Shown piece after piece: positions 33,710 through 44,289 of a stretch of 47,315 bases of DNA. The notes under the pieces are model-generated. The model worked only from the letters and a program-made list of their open reading frames with translations, was not told the DNA's origin and ran no database searches. Positions within the stretch are counted from its first letter, which is position 1, and every line of letters begins with the position of its first letter. The position numbers and the translations under genes are program-made. This stretch comes from Zarea fungicola (Eukaryota > Ascomycota > Sordariomycetes > Hypocreales > Cordycipitaceae), in assembly GCA_900169235.1 (NCBI GenBank), contig FWCC01000442.1, forward strand, positions 1 through 47,315, given 5' to 3'.

Positions 33710-36093
33710 ATGAATCATCTCGTCGAAAATTTCTCGCCTCCATCAGTAGAGAAGAAAGACGGCAATATGCATCCCACAAGAGGCAGCCAGCGCAAGCAGG
33801 TTGGTCGGCCACGCGCATCAACAGGACAGGCGGCTCTGCCAGCACGACCAGCCAAGAAATCCGTCGCGTGGGTTACATGGAAGCGAATCATGTCTGCCTG
33901 ATAATGAAACTAATCCATGTGCAAATTTAGCTGCTGCAGGTGTCATGAGCAAAAGATCAGATGCTCGGGCGATACACCTTGCTCCCGCTGTCACGCCGCC
34001 GGCTATGGCGACCAGTGCCGCTATGTGTCGCGCGACCGCAAGATTAGAGTCAGCGAAAGGTAAATTCATCACGCAGCAAATTCTAATTGACCATTGAGGC
34101 TCTGACATGAATCATAAGCTATCTGGAGCAGCTTCTCAGCGACAGCAAGGAGCTTCGCAGCCTGCGCACCAGCTCCCATGGCGACAATCCAGTTGGCGAC
34201 AGAGGACAAGATCTGTCTCTGGTGCCCTCTTCACACCATCTTCAGCTAAATTCCACGGAAAACTTATTCTCCAAAAAATCAACGTCAATGGCCTATGAAG
34301 ACTCGGCCTTGCCCATCTACATATGCGAGACGGCCTGCAGCGCATTCGCCACCCGTGTGTGTCAGAGCCTCAAGGGCATCGATGGCTCGACATACCCCCT
34401 CCAGTGGAATTTTGTCGACGAATCAACCCTCTCGTCGCTGCTCGAGGTCGACACCCCCTGGCCAAGCTTTGCCCAGGCTCAGCTTCTACTCAAGACTGTG
34501 TTTGGCCAGGCAAATCCGGCCTTTCACTTGACGCTGAAGCTAGACACCCTGGAGCTATTAAACGACGTCTATCGAAAAGCAAGATTCAACGAGCCGGCCA
34601 TTAAATGCAAATATTTCGCCCTTTTCGCCCTGGGTCAAGTCTACTCTGCCATGCCCGACAGTACCGCTGCTACTGTGCCTGGCACTACATACTTTGCGCG
34701 CGCCTTGAGTCTGATACAGATTCCGCCTGAGCGACCAAACATGATGCACGTTGAAACAATTCTGAGTCTGGTATGTTGTTGAGGCTTCGACAAATATTCA
34801 ATACTAATGTTCAAAAGGCTCTATTTTCTCAATTTCTAAATCGCTTTCACTCCGCCTACCTCTTGATCGGAAATGCCCTCCGACTCGCCCTCAGCCTGCG
34901 CCTAAACTACAACCCGACCGAGACATGTCCCAACGCCGTGGATCGCGAGCACCGCATCCGCCTTTGGTGGTCCATCTACGCCATGGATAAATTCTGGGGC
35001 ATCAAATCCGGGCTTCCGTCTCTTGTCAGCGACCATGACATGCACGTCGATCTGCCAAAAGCCCTCATATCGCCCGTCCACGCCGAGCAGTTCAACGACC
35101 ACGCCTTTCAGACGTCTGCCATCTCCATCGCGAGGCTGATTGGAAACACTGTGCAGGAGATTTACCGCGCCAAAAAGGGAGACGACGGAAGTTTTCTGCA
35201 GCGCGAGCAAAATATCTTGATTCAGTCACGCCACTGTGTCGAATCGCTGCCAGAAAGTCTCAAGCTTCAATCGAACGGCCCTAATCCACGAAACGTCATC
35301 ACCATGCATTTGCAATTAAACTATGTAAGTAACAACAAGTAATTTAAGATTGCAACTGTAGAACCCGGGTCTAATGCCAGCACCGCAGTGCGTCATGATC
35401 GCGATGCGCCCTGTACTCCTCCATATACTCTCCCGCCGAGCCACCGCTTCCTACGATTCCATCAAAGCTACCTCCTCGACTGCCGTTGCAATTTGCGAGA
35501 CTTCTTTCTATGCCGCCAAGCATTCTATATCTTTATGCATTGAGGCGTGGACCAACGGGCCGTATTCTATGCTCAGCTACGACTTTCCTTTTTTCCTCTT
35601 CTCGTCTGCTTTGGTTCTTCTCATAGCAAACTACCTCAAATACGAAGAGACTGAGGAAGTATCCTTGGTTGAGACGGCGCGAGAAATGCTCCAGACTCTG
35701 AAAAGATCTGGCAATTTTTCAGCGCAAGACCTCTCAGACCATCTTGAGTTTGTCATCAATTGCTTTCGAGCGCCTCAATCCAAGCCCTCTCAGACTTTCA
35801 GGCCCATCGCTGCCGTCGAGAGCCCTCCATCACCTGCCTTGGACTCTGGAAAGAGCGCATACACACCATCCGACATATCACCGCCACCGCTGGGCACTGA
35901 GTTTGGCGCAGTCGACGGAGTCTCCATTGCCATGAGCACTCAGACAATGACGATGCAAATGGCATTCAACCAAGCCGGTATTCAAAACTTCCTGGATCAG
36001 AGTGATTTAAGCCTCGGACCCGAAGACCCGCTGCAATTTCTCGACGATTCCATGTCCTCATTTTGGTGGGAGAAGCCTCTATATACAGAATAA
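33710..36093 (+). CDS. Zn2Cys6 transcription factor with fungal_trans domain
   Basis: Five exons fit: 33710-33867, 33931-34059, 34119-34770, 34818-35324 and 35389-36093, giving 716 residues. The binuclear zinc cluster spans the first junction: Cys54, Cys57, Cys64, Cys70, Cys73 and Cys82 with the spacing of GAL4-type factors (CCRCHEQKIRCSGDTPC ...). A basic AT-hook-like segment (QVGRPRAS) precedes it. The linker VSESYLEQLLSD begins a short coiled coil. The middle region carries the fungal_trans signature (HSAYLLIGNALRLALSL, REHRIRLWWSIYAMDKFWG, GLPSLVSDHDM). The C-terminus is acidic and aromatic (LQFLDDSMSSFWW), a likely activation region. The first donor, GTGGGT, is unusual, and the last acceptor could be 27 nt earlier (35361). 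It ends only 18 bp from the convergent MFS gene, a typical regulator-transporter pair. Confidence 0.85.
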
Positions 36094-36111
36094 AACCACC
36101 ACGCTATTTTG

Positions 36112-37407
36112 CTATGCTTTGACCCGCAACACAAACCCGTATTTGTACACACGTCCCACCATCAAAGTTGCTGTTCCCGCCATCATGCATAACCCGGCGA
36201 AGAGCTGAACAAAAAGGTAGCCTCCATTTGCCTTGGCAAGCAATGCACCGGCAATCGGCGGCCCCGTCAGCGATGCAAAGCTCACAATCGTAAGGACCAT
36301 CCCCAGCCTTGTCCCCATGGTATCCAGATTGGTCGAGATGGAGGCAAGCGTGGCAGGGAACATGGACTGCGTGCTCGCCGCAAAGGTTCCGTAAAACACG
36401 ACAAAGACGTACAGCGTGCTAGCCCCGGTCACGCCAATCCAGCCCAGGAGCAGGACGGCCGACAGCAGAGCAGACAAAATGAGCATATTCATCGGGCCCG
36501 TGTATCGATCCGCCGCGTAGTTGGGTATAATGCGCGCCAAGAAGCCGACGCCGTTCATAATCAAGAGCAGGTCCGTCGCCTGCTCGCCGCTCATGCCAAT
36601 GCTCGACTTGGCAAACGTGGCAATGTAGAAGAAGGCAATATACACGCCCCAAAAGTTGAGAAACATGCCCACGCTAAACAGCATGTACGGCACCTCTGCA
36701 AAGGCCGCCCATTCCACGATCGGACCGGCCTTGCGTGGCGGGATGCGCTGCTTGAGGAGGAAGAACGAGGGGGCCAGCATGGCGAGCGTCATGAAGCCCA
36801 GCACCCGCATCGTCCACGGGAACCCTACAACGGGAAGTAGCCGTCCCACCACGGCGGGAAAGACGAGACCGCCCGTCGCCGACCCGGCGCCGCTCAGCCC
36901 GACGGCCAGGCACCGATGCCGACAAAAGTAGGTCGGGATGAGCGACACGACGGGGCAGAACATGAGGCCACACCCGACGCCCATGCAGACGCCCTGGCTC
37001 AGGAAGAGCTGCCAGTACGCCGTGCACGCCGACGAGGCAAAGATGCCGACGAGCGTCAGGATGCCACCAAACCCCCACGTCAGCCGAAAGTAGCCCGCGT
37101 CAGCGGCCCGGCCTGAAAAGGTGCCGACAAAGAAGAGCAGAAACACCTGGACGCTGCCGATCCAGGAAATGTCGGACGCGGACTGGCCGAGGGCGTCGGC
37201 GTAGTAGGCCTGGAAGGCGCCAAAGGCAGAGACGAAGCCCCAGGTGTTGCAGGCGAGAAAGTGCGCGCCGAGGACCTGGGACCAGGCCACGAGGCCGCCG
37301 TCTGGGGGCGGGCCAACGTCTGTGTCTGTGATTTTGGTGCGGCAGGCTGATAGGAGGCGTTGAAATCGGGTTTGGGGGTGTTTTTCTGGATCGGGTAACG
37401 ACGACAT
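36112..37407 (-). CDS. MFS transporter, monocarboxylate-transporter-like
   Basis: Single exon, 431 residues, with twelve predicted membrane helices in two halves. The N-terminal motif PPDGGLVAWSQVLGAH before helix 1 is the signature of fungal MCT/SLC16-like transporters ([DE]G-x-W). GRAADAGYFRLTW is the loop 2-3 region, MGVGCGLMFCPVVSLIPTYF lies in helices 4-5, and PNYAADRYTG is the loop 8-9 equivalent. Homologues move monocarboxylates, nicotinate/riboflavin-type vitamins or secondary metabolites across the plasma membrane; which one cannot be told. The gene is GC-rich and intact, convergent with the Zn2Cys6 gene. Its own promoter faces 37408 onward. Confidence 0.9.
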   Translation of the reverse strand: MSSLPDPEKHPQTRFQRLLSACRTKITDTDVGPPPDGGLVAWSQVLGAHFLACNTWGFVSAFGAFQAYYADALGQSASDISWIGSVQVFLLFFVGTFSGRAADAGYFRLTWGFGGILTLVGIFASSACTAYWQLFLSQGVCMGVGCGLMFCPVVSLIPTYFCRHRCLAVGLSGAGSATGGLVFPAVVGRLLPVVGFPWTMRVLGFMTLAMLAPSFFLLKQRIPPRKAGPIVEWAAFAEVPYMLFSVGMFLNFWGVYIAFFYIATFAKSSIGMSGEQATDLLLIMNGVGFLARIIPNYAADRYTGPMNMLILSALLSAVLLLGWIGVTGASTLYVFVVFYGTFAASTQSMFPATLASISTNLDTMGTRLGMVLTIVSFASLTGPPIAGALLAKANGGYLFVQLFAGLCMMAGTATLMVGRVYKYGFVLRVKA

Positions 37408-38254
37408 GGATCGATCGGTGCTTGCTAGCTGTAAATGGCTGGCTTACTGGGAGAGGAAATGTGAAACTGAAAGGGAATGGAATTATGCTGATATTCGTTG
37501 CTTGTCTAGTATTAAATGAAGTTTACAAAGCTAAATTAGAATACCGGCTATGAATTTATTACAATCCATGTAGACAGATGCATGGAAGGGCGTGGCAGAT
37601 GTCAATGTGCACAACATCTTTCAGCTCAATGGATGATCTCTCGGGAACCGCTTGCAATCTACCGGCAATTTTTTAAATCCCCGAAAGTTTAGGGAGCGGC
37701 CTTTATGATATGAAGCGGTGGCGAGCATTATGCAGGACAACATGGCTTGACAAGCCGCAGAGCCTGGTCCACTCGGCCAAAATAATATTGCCGTAGCGCC
37801 AAGACATCGCCAGTCCTTGACCGCATCGGCGGACTGACGTCGCCCTCATTTTGGCCTTGTATTACTGTAATTGATTTGTAATGTTCATGTAGAGTCTTGA
37901 TCATCTTTTAATACGCTGGGTGGCTGCCTGTTCCCACTTCATGCGTCAAGGTTGAAGTATGGCTCGTCAGCCACTCCATCGACAGGCAAACTACTAGTTA
38001 GATCTTCATTCTAACCAGGTTCATAATCAAAATTTAAACTTTATCAAGATTCAATTCATAACGCTAGATCTCTGAAATAAATATGCTCGCTCCTTATCTG
38101 GTTAGTCCTCCTCTTTCTGTTGATGTTCCTCCTCGCATGGAGCAGCGTGGCGAGCCTACCACATTCGATGTGTACAGATACCTCGTGAAAAAGCAGCACC
38201 ATTGTCATTCCGTAAATAAAGTCCAAATAGCCTCTTCGTCATTTAGCCGCTATC
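37408..38254. other. Intergenic region
   Basis: About 850 bp between the MFS start and the 3' end of the T5orf172 gene. It should contain the MFS promoter. No gene or repeat is seen. The plus-strand frame entering at 38083 is the antisense of the T5orf172 gene. Confidence 0.55.
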
Positions 38255-39964
38255 CTACTTTGCCGTTTCGCCAGCCTCTACCGCCTCCTGTAGCTCTTTC
38301 AAGAACGCTGGGACATCACCCAGCCGCTTCTTCTCCGTCTCCTTCAGATACCACTTTGACCCCTCACGCGTCACCCTCTCTTCATATGGCTCTCCCGCCA
38401 TCCACAGAGACCACTTCCTCACCGAGGCAATCGCGACATCCGCGTCCACCTCGAACCACTCAATGTGCTGCTTCCCGCACCGCTCGCAGTAGATCCTCAC
38501 CCGCTGCTCCATGAGCTCCGCGTGCACCAGCCTCTCTACCCTCTGCGCATGCCTCACCTTTTTCGTCGCCGCCACCGCCGCCGCTGCCGCTGGATACAGG
38601 AAAGTCGAGTCCCGGTTGCAGTCCTTGGTCCACTCGTTGTGCCGCTCCTTGACGTCCCGCGTCGTGAAGCCCACCTTGACAAACCCTGTGTTGCCGGGGA
38701 CCGTGTACACGTACACGAAGCCGTCGTTGACCTCATTGTCCGAGAGCTTCTTTTCCGCGTTGAGCAACTCCTGCGCCACGGTGCGGACCATGTCGTGGGG
38801 CTGCACATCCCCGTCCGTCGTGTCGTTTTTGCCGAGGACGTCAAAGGCGCTCGTGTCGTAGCCCCTGTCCCAGTACGTGGCGGGCGATTTGCTGCGTGCT
38901 TTGCGGCTCTCTGGGGTTGGTGGGGGTGTCAGCACTGCACCGACAATGCTGTTTTCATGAATGGTGGTTGCCCTCTTCTTCTCTGGAGTTTTGGGCACAT
39001 CTGTTGTCTTCTGCTGTGACGATGTCTTCTGCTGCTGTTTTTTCTTGCTCTCCAGATGATTCCACTCATTCTGGCAGGCTGCTCTGAATTTATTAATTGC
39101 CACTGTCCAGCTGGCCTGGTATCCCTGCGGCCACCGATGGTGCGTAGAACAAATCATGTGGTACCGCAAAACGACAGCCAAGTCTGCCAAGGTATCTGTC
39201 TCCTCGTCATCATCATCACCACCATCGCCAAGTTCCGTGGCCATCTGCAGCATCTTTCGAATCGTCTTTTCGCAGTAGTACTGATCCGCGCGACTCACAC
39301 TGTTGCCGCACGGCTTCTGGTCCTTCTTCAAGCTAGTACATTTCGTCGGCACCGCGCCCCCGAGGATGTTGCGCAGGCGTCGCTCCAGCGTCGGATGGTG
39401 CGGTGTGCCGGGGAGCACGGCCAACCACTCGGCCACGCGAGCCTGGCGACGCGGCGGATCATCGTGGAAGTGGCAGTGGACGAGCTTGGCCAGATTGTCC
39501 AGCTGCGTGTCCACCTCTTGGTCCGATAAGCCCGGCTGCCTCAGTGCTTCAATAACGGCCTCAATCTTGTCCGTCTTCTTGGCCGACACCTTGTTCCCAC
39601 AGCGGTCACAGTCTTTGCCATATTTTGTCTTGGCGCCGCATTTCTTCTCATCGAGGGACAATGCCGTCTTCCACACGTCTAGGGGTGGGATTTGAGTGTC
39701 TTTCCCTACTGCAGGAACATCCGTGTCTGAGACAGGAGTTGGTCCAGTTGGCGTGGTTGGGCGTTTTACCGGCGGGACAATCTTGGGCTTTTCGATTTTT
39801 GGCTCTTCCTGTACAATCGCCACAGTTTCTAGCGTTTCTGTCGATTTCCCCGCATTCTTTCCCGCAAGGCCCTTGTCTCGTGGAGCCGGCCGGGGTGAGG
39901 TCGGGGGACTGGGGTAAAACCCGCCTGGCGAGAGGCCTGTCGCTGTGCTCTCGGGTAGTGACAT
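38255..39964 (-). CDS. T5orf172 (GIY-YIG superfamily) protein with duplicated Cys/His module
   Basis: Single exon, 569 residues from ATG 39964 (MSLPESTATGLSPGG); the frame upstream has no ATG. The N-terminal 90 residues are Pro/Lys/Thr-rich and disordered. Two related modules follow, at about 108-170 (CGAKTKYGKDCDRCGNKVS ... VHCHFH) and about 206-290 (KCTSLKKDQKPCGNSVS ... ICSTHH), each with paired cysteines and a Cys-His end, probably zinc-binding. After a glutamine/lysine linker comes the T5orf172 domain (about 413-520): GFVYVYTVPGNTGFVKVGFT with the GIY-YIG beta hairpin, the arginine of VKERHNEW, RVERLVHAEL and YCERCGKQHIEWF. The superfamily includes nucleases; catalytic activity in the fungal branch is not established. 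Such genes are abundant and lineage-variable in fungi. Confidence 0.85.
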   Translation of the reverse strand: MSLPESTATGLSPGGFYPSPPTSPRPAPRDKGLAGKNAGKSTETLETVAIVQEEPKIEKPKIVPPVKRPTTPTGPTPVSDTDVPAVGKDTQIPPLDVWKTALSLDEKKCGAKTKYGKDCDRCGNKVSAKKTDKIEAVIEALRQPGLSDQEVDTQLDNLAKLVHCHFHDDPPRRQARVAEWLAVLPGTPHHPTLERRLRNILGGAVPTKCTSLKKDQKPCGNSVSRADQYYCEKTIRKMLQMATELGDGGDDDDEETDTLADLAVVLRYHMICSTHHRWPQGYQASWTVAINKFRAACQNEWNHLESKKKQQQKTSSQQKTTDVPKTPEKKRATTIHENSIVGAVLTPPPTPESRKARSKSPATYWDRGYDTSAFDVLGKNDTTDGDVQPHDMVRTVAQELLNAEKKLSDNEVNDGFVYVYTVPGNTGFVKVGFTTRDVKERHNEWTKDCNRDSTFLYPAAAAAVAATKKVRHAQRVERLVHAELMEQRVRIYCERCGKQHIEWFEVDADVAIASVRKWSLWMAGEPYEERVTREGSKWYLKETEKKRLGDVPAFLKELQEAVEAGETAK

Positions 39965-40718
39965 GATGTTTACTGCGAGATGAAAAACAAGCGACAGACT
40001 CGCCAACGGGCGAACTTAATAGAAAATTAACCATGGCCTGGTCATCACCAGACCGTTTTGAAACCGTTGCCGCCGGGCTGAATCCGCCCAGCTCCCCAGC
40101 CCCTCTCATATGCAGCAGCTACGCCACAATGTGACACCATACTCAGTATCCATGTTACTGTGCATGCAAGGCTCTAGGCTATGTACTACAGAGCATACAG
40201 TATAAAATTCTCCTCCTCCATATCTTGTGATGACCCCCGGAGTTAAATTTCGTCATTAACTTTCATAGTCTTGTGCCCCTTCAGGTATTGGCTGTGCTTG
40301 TTGTAAGATACGTGAAGGCAGCAGTTTTGCTATTAAACGGGATGATGAACCGCAGCGAAAACTGTCACGTGCCCTCGTGTTAAACGCTCTGGAAAGGAAA
40401 CCTGCAGGACGCGCCGAACCGTGGAACGCGACTTGATTCTTGTCGTTGCCCGCCAAGCCTGCAGGTCTGCGTTGGCAACCATATCCAATAATGCTGCCCT
40501 GCCGCACACCCTCTCAGACAAATGGCCTGTTGTAGACTTGGGCAGAATCACATATAGTCCACCCAGATACAAGCAAAAAACCCCCGCCCCTACCCCGAGT
40601 TTTCTTGCGCACTTCCACTTTTTGTATCTCTGCTTCCATGTGAAAGCGACTTTTTACCCTCATCAGCACAATTTGAACCACATACGTTTATCTGGATTTT
40701 ATTACTATTTTAGTCAAA
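39965..40718. promoter_or_regulatory. Divergent intergenic region
   Basis: Contains the promoters of the T5orf172 gene (minus) and the orphan gene (plus). Short open frames here are not supported. A cytosine/adenine-rich tract lies at about 40577-40595. No specific site was identified. Confidence 0.45.
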
Positions 40719-41441
40719 ATGAAATCTCGCGATTATCGGGCAGACCCTGGGTTCGGGGCTTATAGACGGCCGCGCAAGGCTCCAGATCGTGGCACTGGAA
40801 AAGGTCCTTCGTCACCCAAGCAGGCCAAGACAAAGGCCGAAAGACAGCCTAAGGTGAAGGTGTCTCTCGATCTGGCCTGGAATTGCAGTGGCCTGACCGT
40901 GAGCGAGGAGCATTGCGCTTTGATTTTGAAGTTTAGCGGGTTGGATAACTGGAACAAGTGCTATGACAATGCGATGCGCCACGCTGTCGTGGACATTGGC
41001 ATTAAGATAGAGGGACATGTCGAGACATTTACGTCCCATGCGCGACTTCCTGTGGATTTTAACTTTGGACGGACTCTTTGTCAGAGGGCAGGCGAGAGCG
41101 TGGTTTCAATTCTTCCTGGTATGCGAGATGGTGATGTAGAGCAGTTCAAGGACTGTCTAGCTGGAGAAAACTATTTGACATTGAGTGGTAATCGCCAGAG
41201 TCCACAGAAGTACGCCGAAGGCCAGCACAGAGCCTCTATTACCGTGTCTGGTCCAGAATCAACCATTAGAATCCGTGTTCATGCTGAGCCACCTCGCAAC
41301 CTGCAAAGCAAGAATTTGGCCTGCTACGTCGTTGTCTGTCTTAAGAACTCCAAAGGATCGCATTGGACTCTTCAAGACGTTTATCTTCGTCTCCATGTCC
41401 TCGCTAGGCTAACTGAGAGTATTCGTCACCGCGGGCAGTGA
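40719..41441 (+). CDS. Orphan protein with basic N-terminal tail
   Basis: Single exon, 240 residues, with a good start context (GTCAAAATGAAA). The first 48 residues are strongly basic and disordered (RRPRKAPDRGTGKG, PKQAKTKAERQPKVKVS) and could bind nucleic acid or act as a nuclear signal. The remaining 190 residues alternate hydrophobic and polar residues in a beta-rich pattern (KVKVSLDLAWNCSGLTVS, HCALILKFSGL, ASITVSGPESTIRIRVHAEP, ACYVVVCLKNSKG) with four to six scattered cysteines. No signal peptide or membrane helix is present. I recognise no family. It is divergent from the T5orf172 gene, which might matter if the two work together, but that is only positional. Confidence 0.7.
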   Translation: MKSRDYRADPGFGAYRRPRKAPDRGTGKGPSSPKQAKTKAERQPKVKVSLDLAWNCSGLTVSEEHCALILKFSGLDNWNKCYDNAMRHAVVDIGIKIEGHVETFTSHARLPVDFNFGRTLCQRAGESVVSILPGMRDGDVEQFKDCLAGENYLTLSGNRQSPQKYAEGQHRASITVSGPESTIRIRVHAEPPRNLQSKNLACYVVVCLKNSKGSHWTLQDVYLRLHVLARLTESIRHRGQ

Positions 41442-41829
41442 TTCCTGCCCTCGTCTCCTCGCGGAGCCCTGCCTGGGAAAGATGTGTGTTATTAAAGTCA
41501 CCTATCGCTGATCATGGGGCGGGAGGTGGCTGGGCATTTTTGGGCCGGTGAGCGGGAAATAAGCCATACCTTCAGTGTGAGTAAGAGTGCCTAGCCAGGC
41601 TCGTCTGTAGTACGGCAAATGGTGTAGCATAATAGGGTTTGAATTAAAACAGTTTGAATTAAAACAGTTTGAATTAAAACAGTTTGAATTAAGATGGTTT
41701 TTTACTCTTGGTGCCACGCTTCCATCAAGTACGGTGAACGCAATATTGTGCAGAGATTGGGTGATGTTTCGCCTCCTCTTTCGCCTTGTCAGCGAACGTA
41801 GGCCTACATCCATCATTCTCAAGTATACC
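41442..41829. other. Intergenic region between convergent genes
   Basis: 3' flanks of the orphan gene (plus) and the GT20 gene (minus). Contains the 15-bp tandem repeat listed separately. No gene is seen. Confidence 0.5.
41637..41696. repeat. 15-bp tandem repeat, four copies
   Basis: The unit GTTTGAATTAAAACA occurs three times without change (41637-41681), followed by a fourth unit altered in its last five bases (41682-41696, ending AAGATG). It lies in the 3' flank of the GT20 gene. In the minus strand it would encode repeated NSNCF, but no supported gene uses that frame. Confidence 0.9.
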
Positions 41830-43690
41830 TCATTCTCGGGAAATGGCCTCAATCCTATCAAACAATTTACTCGCCCAGCGCTCAACGCTCATATCCTGAA
41901 CCTGCTCCAGCAACGCCTCATTCCTCGCCCCCTTTTGCGCATTCGACGCCGTCAGCGCATCGTGAATCTCGTCCGCCACGGTCGACGTGTGCCACGGATT
42001 AATCACCACGGCGCGGTCCAGCGCCGACGCGGTGCCGCTAAACTCGGAAAGTATGAGCGTGCCGTGGCGATCCCGCTGGCAAATGGTAAACTCGAGCGCC
42101 GTGGTGCTGATGCCCTCCCTCACGCTCGTCACCAGCGCCAGGTCGCTCTGCCGCAGCAGCGCAAAGTACTCGTCCTGCACGGGGGACAGCGGGGACAGCT
42201 GGACGGGCGTGTGGCCCAGGGAGCCGAAGCGCGAGTTGATGGAGCTGACGAGGACGTTGACGCGCGCCGCGAAATCGGCCTCCTCGGTGCCGCCGTCGAC
42301 TTCGAGCGTGGGCGGCGCAATCATCTGCAGGAGCACCACCTTTTCGCGCCACACGGGCCAGTCCTGCAGGAACCGCGCAAAGGCCTGGAGCTTCTTGTCG
42401 AGGCCGCTCAGGCTGTTCATGGGATCGTGGCCCAGAATCACCTTTTTCCCCGCAAAGGTCTGGTTCATGAGCCGGCACTGCTCGTCCACGCCTGGCGTAA
42501 AGGCGCGCTCGAGAATGTGGTCAATGTGCGTGCCCGTCGGGATGTGCGCCAATTGCACGCTTCGGCCGCCGCCGCCGCCATCCTTGTCAGTCTTGATGAT
42601 GATGGTGTCGGCATCACTCCCCCCCGTCGTCGTGGAGGCGTGGAGGATGCGCGCGCAGGAGTTGGTAAAGTGCTCCGCGTAAATGTGCGCTTGAAACACA
42701 ACGACATCGGCGCCCAGCATGCCCTCGAGGAGCTCCTGGCGGCGGTGCAGGCAGCGCACAAACTCGCTCGTGGGGAAGGGCGTCTGGAGGATGAAGACGG
42801 TGCGCGCGTGGGGGAGCCGCTGGCGGACCATGCGCGGCACGAGCATGAGGTAAAAGTCGTGGACGACGACAATGTCGCCCTCCCGGTACGTCGCGCAGAT
42901 CTTGTCGGCAAACGCGGCGTTGGCCTTGTAGTAGTCGTTCCATCGATACTTTTCGTCGCCGCCCGACGTGGGCTCGCGCTGCTTGTAGTGGAAGAGCGGG
43001 TAGATGTCGTGCTCGGCGTATTCTCGCCACTTGGACTGCTCCTTGAGCTCAATGCCGTCCTCTCGGCGGTCAGATTCGTCACAGAGCCAGACGGGGACAA
43101 TTCGCTCGCTGCGTTCGTAGAGGTCCGCCTCTAGAGCCTTTTGTGCTTCGGTGCTGATGAAGACGCCTTTGTCCGAGTTTCCGTCGTCATTGCGAGGTGA
43201 ACTCGCGCCCGGAGCGGTGGAAGCATACAAAGGTGGAGATGAACCTTCCTCTGTATTGTCCTCGGATTGCGTAATCTCGCCTGTCCATGCAATGATGGTG
43301 TGCTCCAGTTCGGCTTGGCTGGTGGATAGATAGGAGAGACAATCGAGATGTCCAGACCGATAGAAGCGATGATCGGTTTGCTAAGCAATGTGAGTATTAC
43401 GCCTTGAAACTATGTTGCAGAAATCTGCTCACCCACTCTGATTTCCCTTTTTTGTGCAATACATGTGGAATTGTAAAAGTGGCAGAGATGAGGCTTCCTT
43501 TCAAGGTGCGCGCATCGCCAAAGTAGTCCTTGACCTCTGAACCAAGTTTACTATTCACATGTGTGCTTTTCTTTTCCAGACCAAATGCTGGCGTGACTGG
43601 AATTTTCCGCGCATCTTGCCTTTGCTGGGCGAGATTTACCGAGTCGTCTGACTGCGGCATACTAGGTATGCGGCTTGCAGTCGTAGTCAT
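41830..43690 (-). CDS. GT20 trehalose-6-phosphate synthase-like protein, probably non-catalytic
   Basis: Two exons, 43690-43433 and 43380-41830, with a 52-nt intron (GTGAGC...GCTTAG), give 602 residues. The N-terminus (SLISATFTIPHVLHKKGKSE, TIIAWTGEI) matches the Tps2/Tps3-type start. The GT20 domain follows with VVHDFYLMLVP near residue 257, ILQTPFP near 283, VILGHDPMNSLSGLDKKL near 400 and SVREGISTTALEF near 505. Compared with OtsA/Tps1, key donor-site residues differ: the H of LHTPFP is Gln285, and the RLDYSKG arginine and lysine are Pro406 and Ser411. The D of RDGMN is Glu508; only the later glutamate (Glu516) is kept. There is no C-terminal phosphatase domain. I infer a regulatory subunit of the trehalose-synthase complex or a pseudoenzyme, acting in the cytosol. 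It is intact and GC-rich. Confidence 0.85.
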
Positions 43691-44289
43691 TGTGTGTGCG
43701 CAGTGACGAAAATACGATACAGTTTCATGCGGCCAATTTCAGATGAAGCTAGAGACTAGTTGGCGACTAAATAGTGGATGTGTGCATGCGCGAAAAAAGC
43801 TTATAAAGTAGCCAAGTTCATGGCATCAGCGTGAGGTCATGGTGCGACTGAGGATTGGTGGCGGGGTTTATACGACGATCGGCGATTACGAGGCACTCAT
43901 TTTCCTGAACGTTGCAGCTATCCAAAACAAGGTAATCAATAATGACTTGCAGCTATTAGCTCGGGTAGCATGAACAGTTTGGTGGCGCACGAGCGTGGTC
44001 GTGCGAGCCTTTGTGAGTGGCCAGGATTTGCACACCTGAGTGATGATTACTGGATTACGGCACTGAGAATGCAGGAATGCAGAAAGTGAAGCGAATTGAG
44101 TCCTCAATTCAATCTCAAACTATTTTAATCGCCAGACTTGCTGAGAGGCTTTCCAGGCCTCATCGTGTAGTATGGCCTGCAGGGCAGTTGAAATGTTTCA
44201 ATTTCACCATTGCAAATTAGTGCTCAATTGTCATAAATATTTCATATACATATGCTTGACTACCGTCACTTCCATCGCTGAATTATCAT
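43691..44289. other. Intergenic region
   Basis: About 600 bp between the GT20 start and the GH20 stop, both on the minus strand. It should contain the GT20 promoter. The short frame at 43886-44107 has no support. Confidence 0.5.

Noticed and set aside
38465..39695. Several 110-184-codon plus-strand frames
   Set aside because: All antisense to the T5orf172 gene, without motifs.
41734..43134. A 466-codon open frame on the plus strand
   Set aside because: It lies exactly antisense to the GT20 gene; GC-rich codon use there keeps the complementary frame open. Composition (V, R, H, L repeats) shows no domain.
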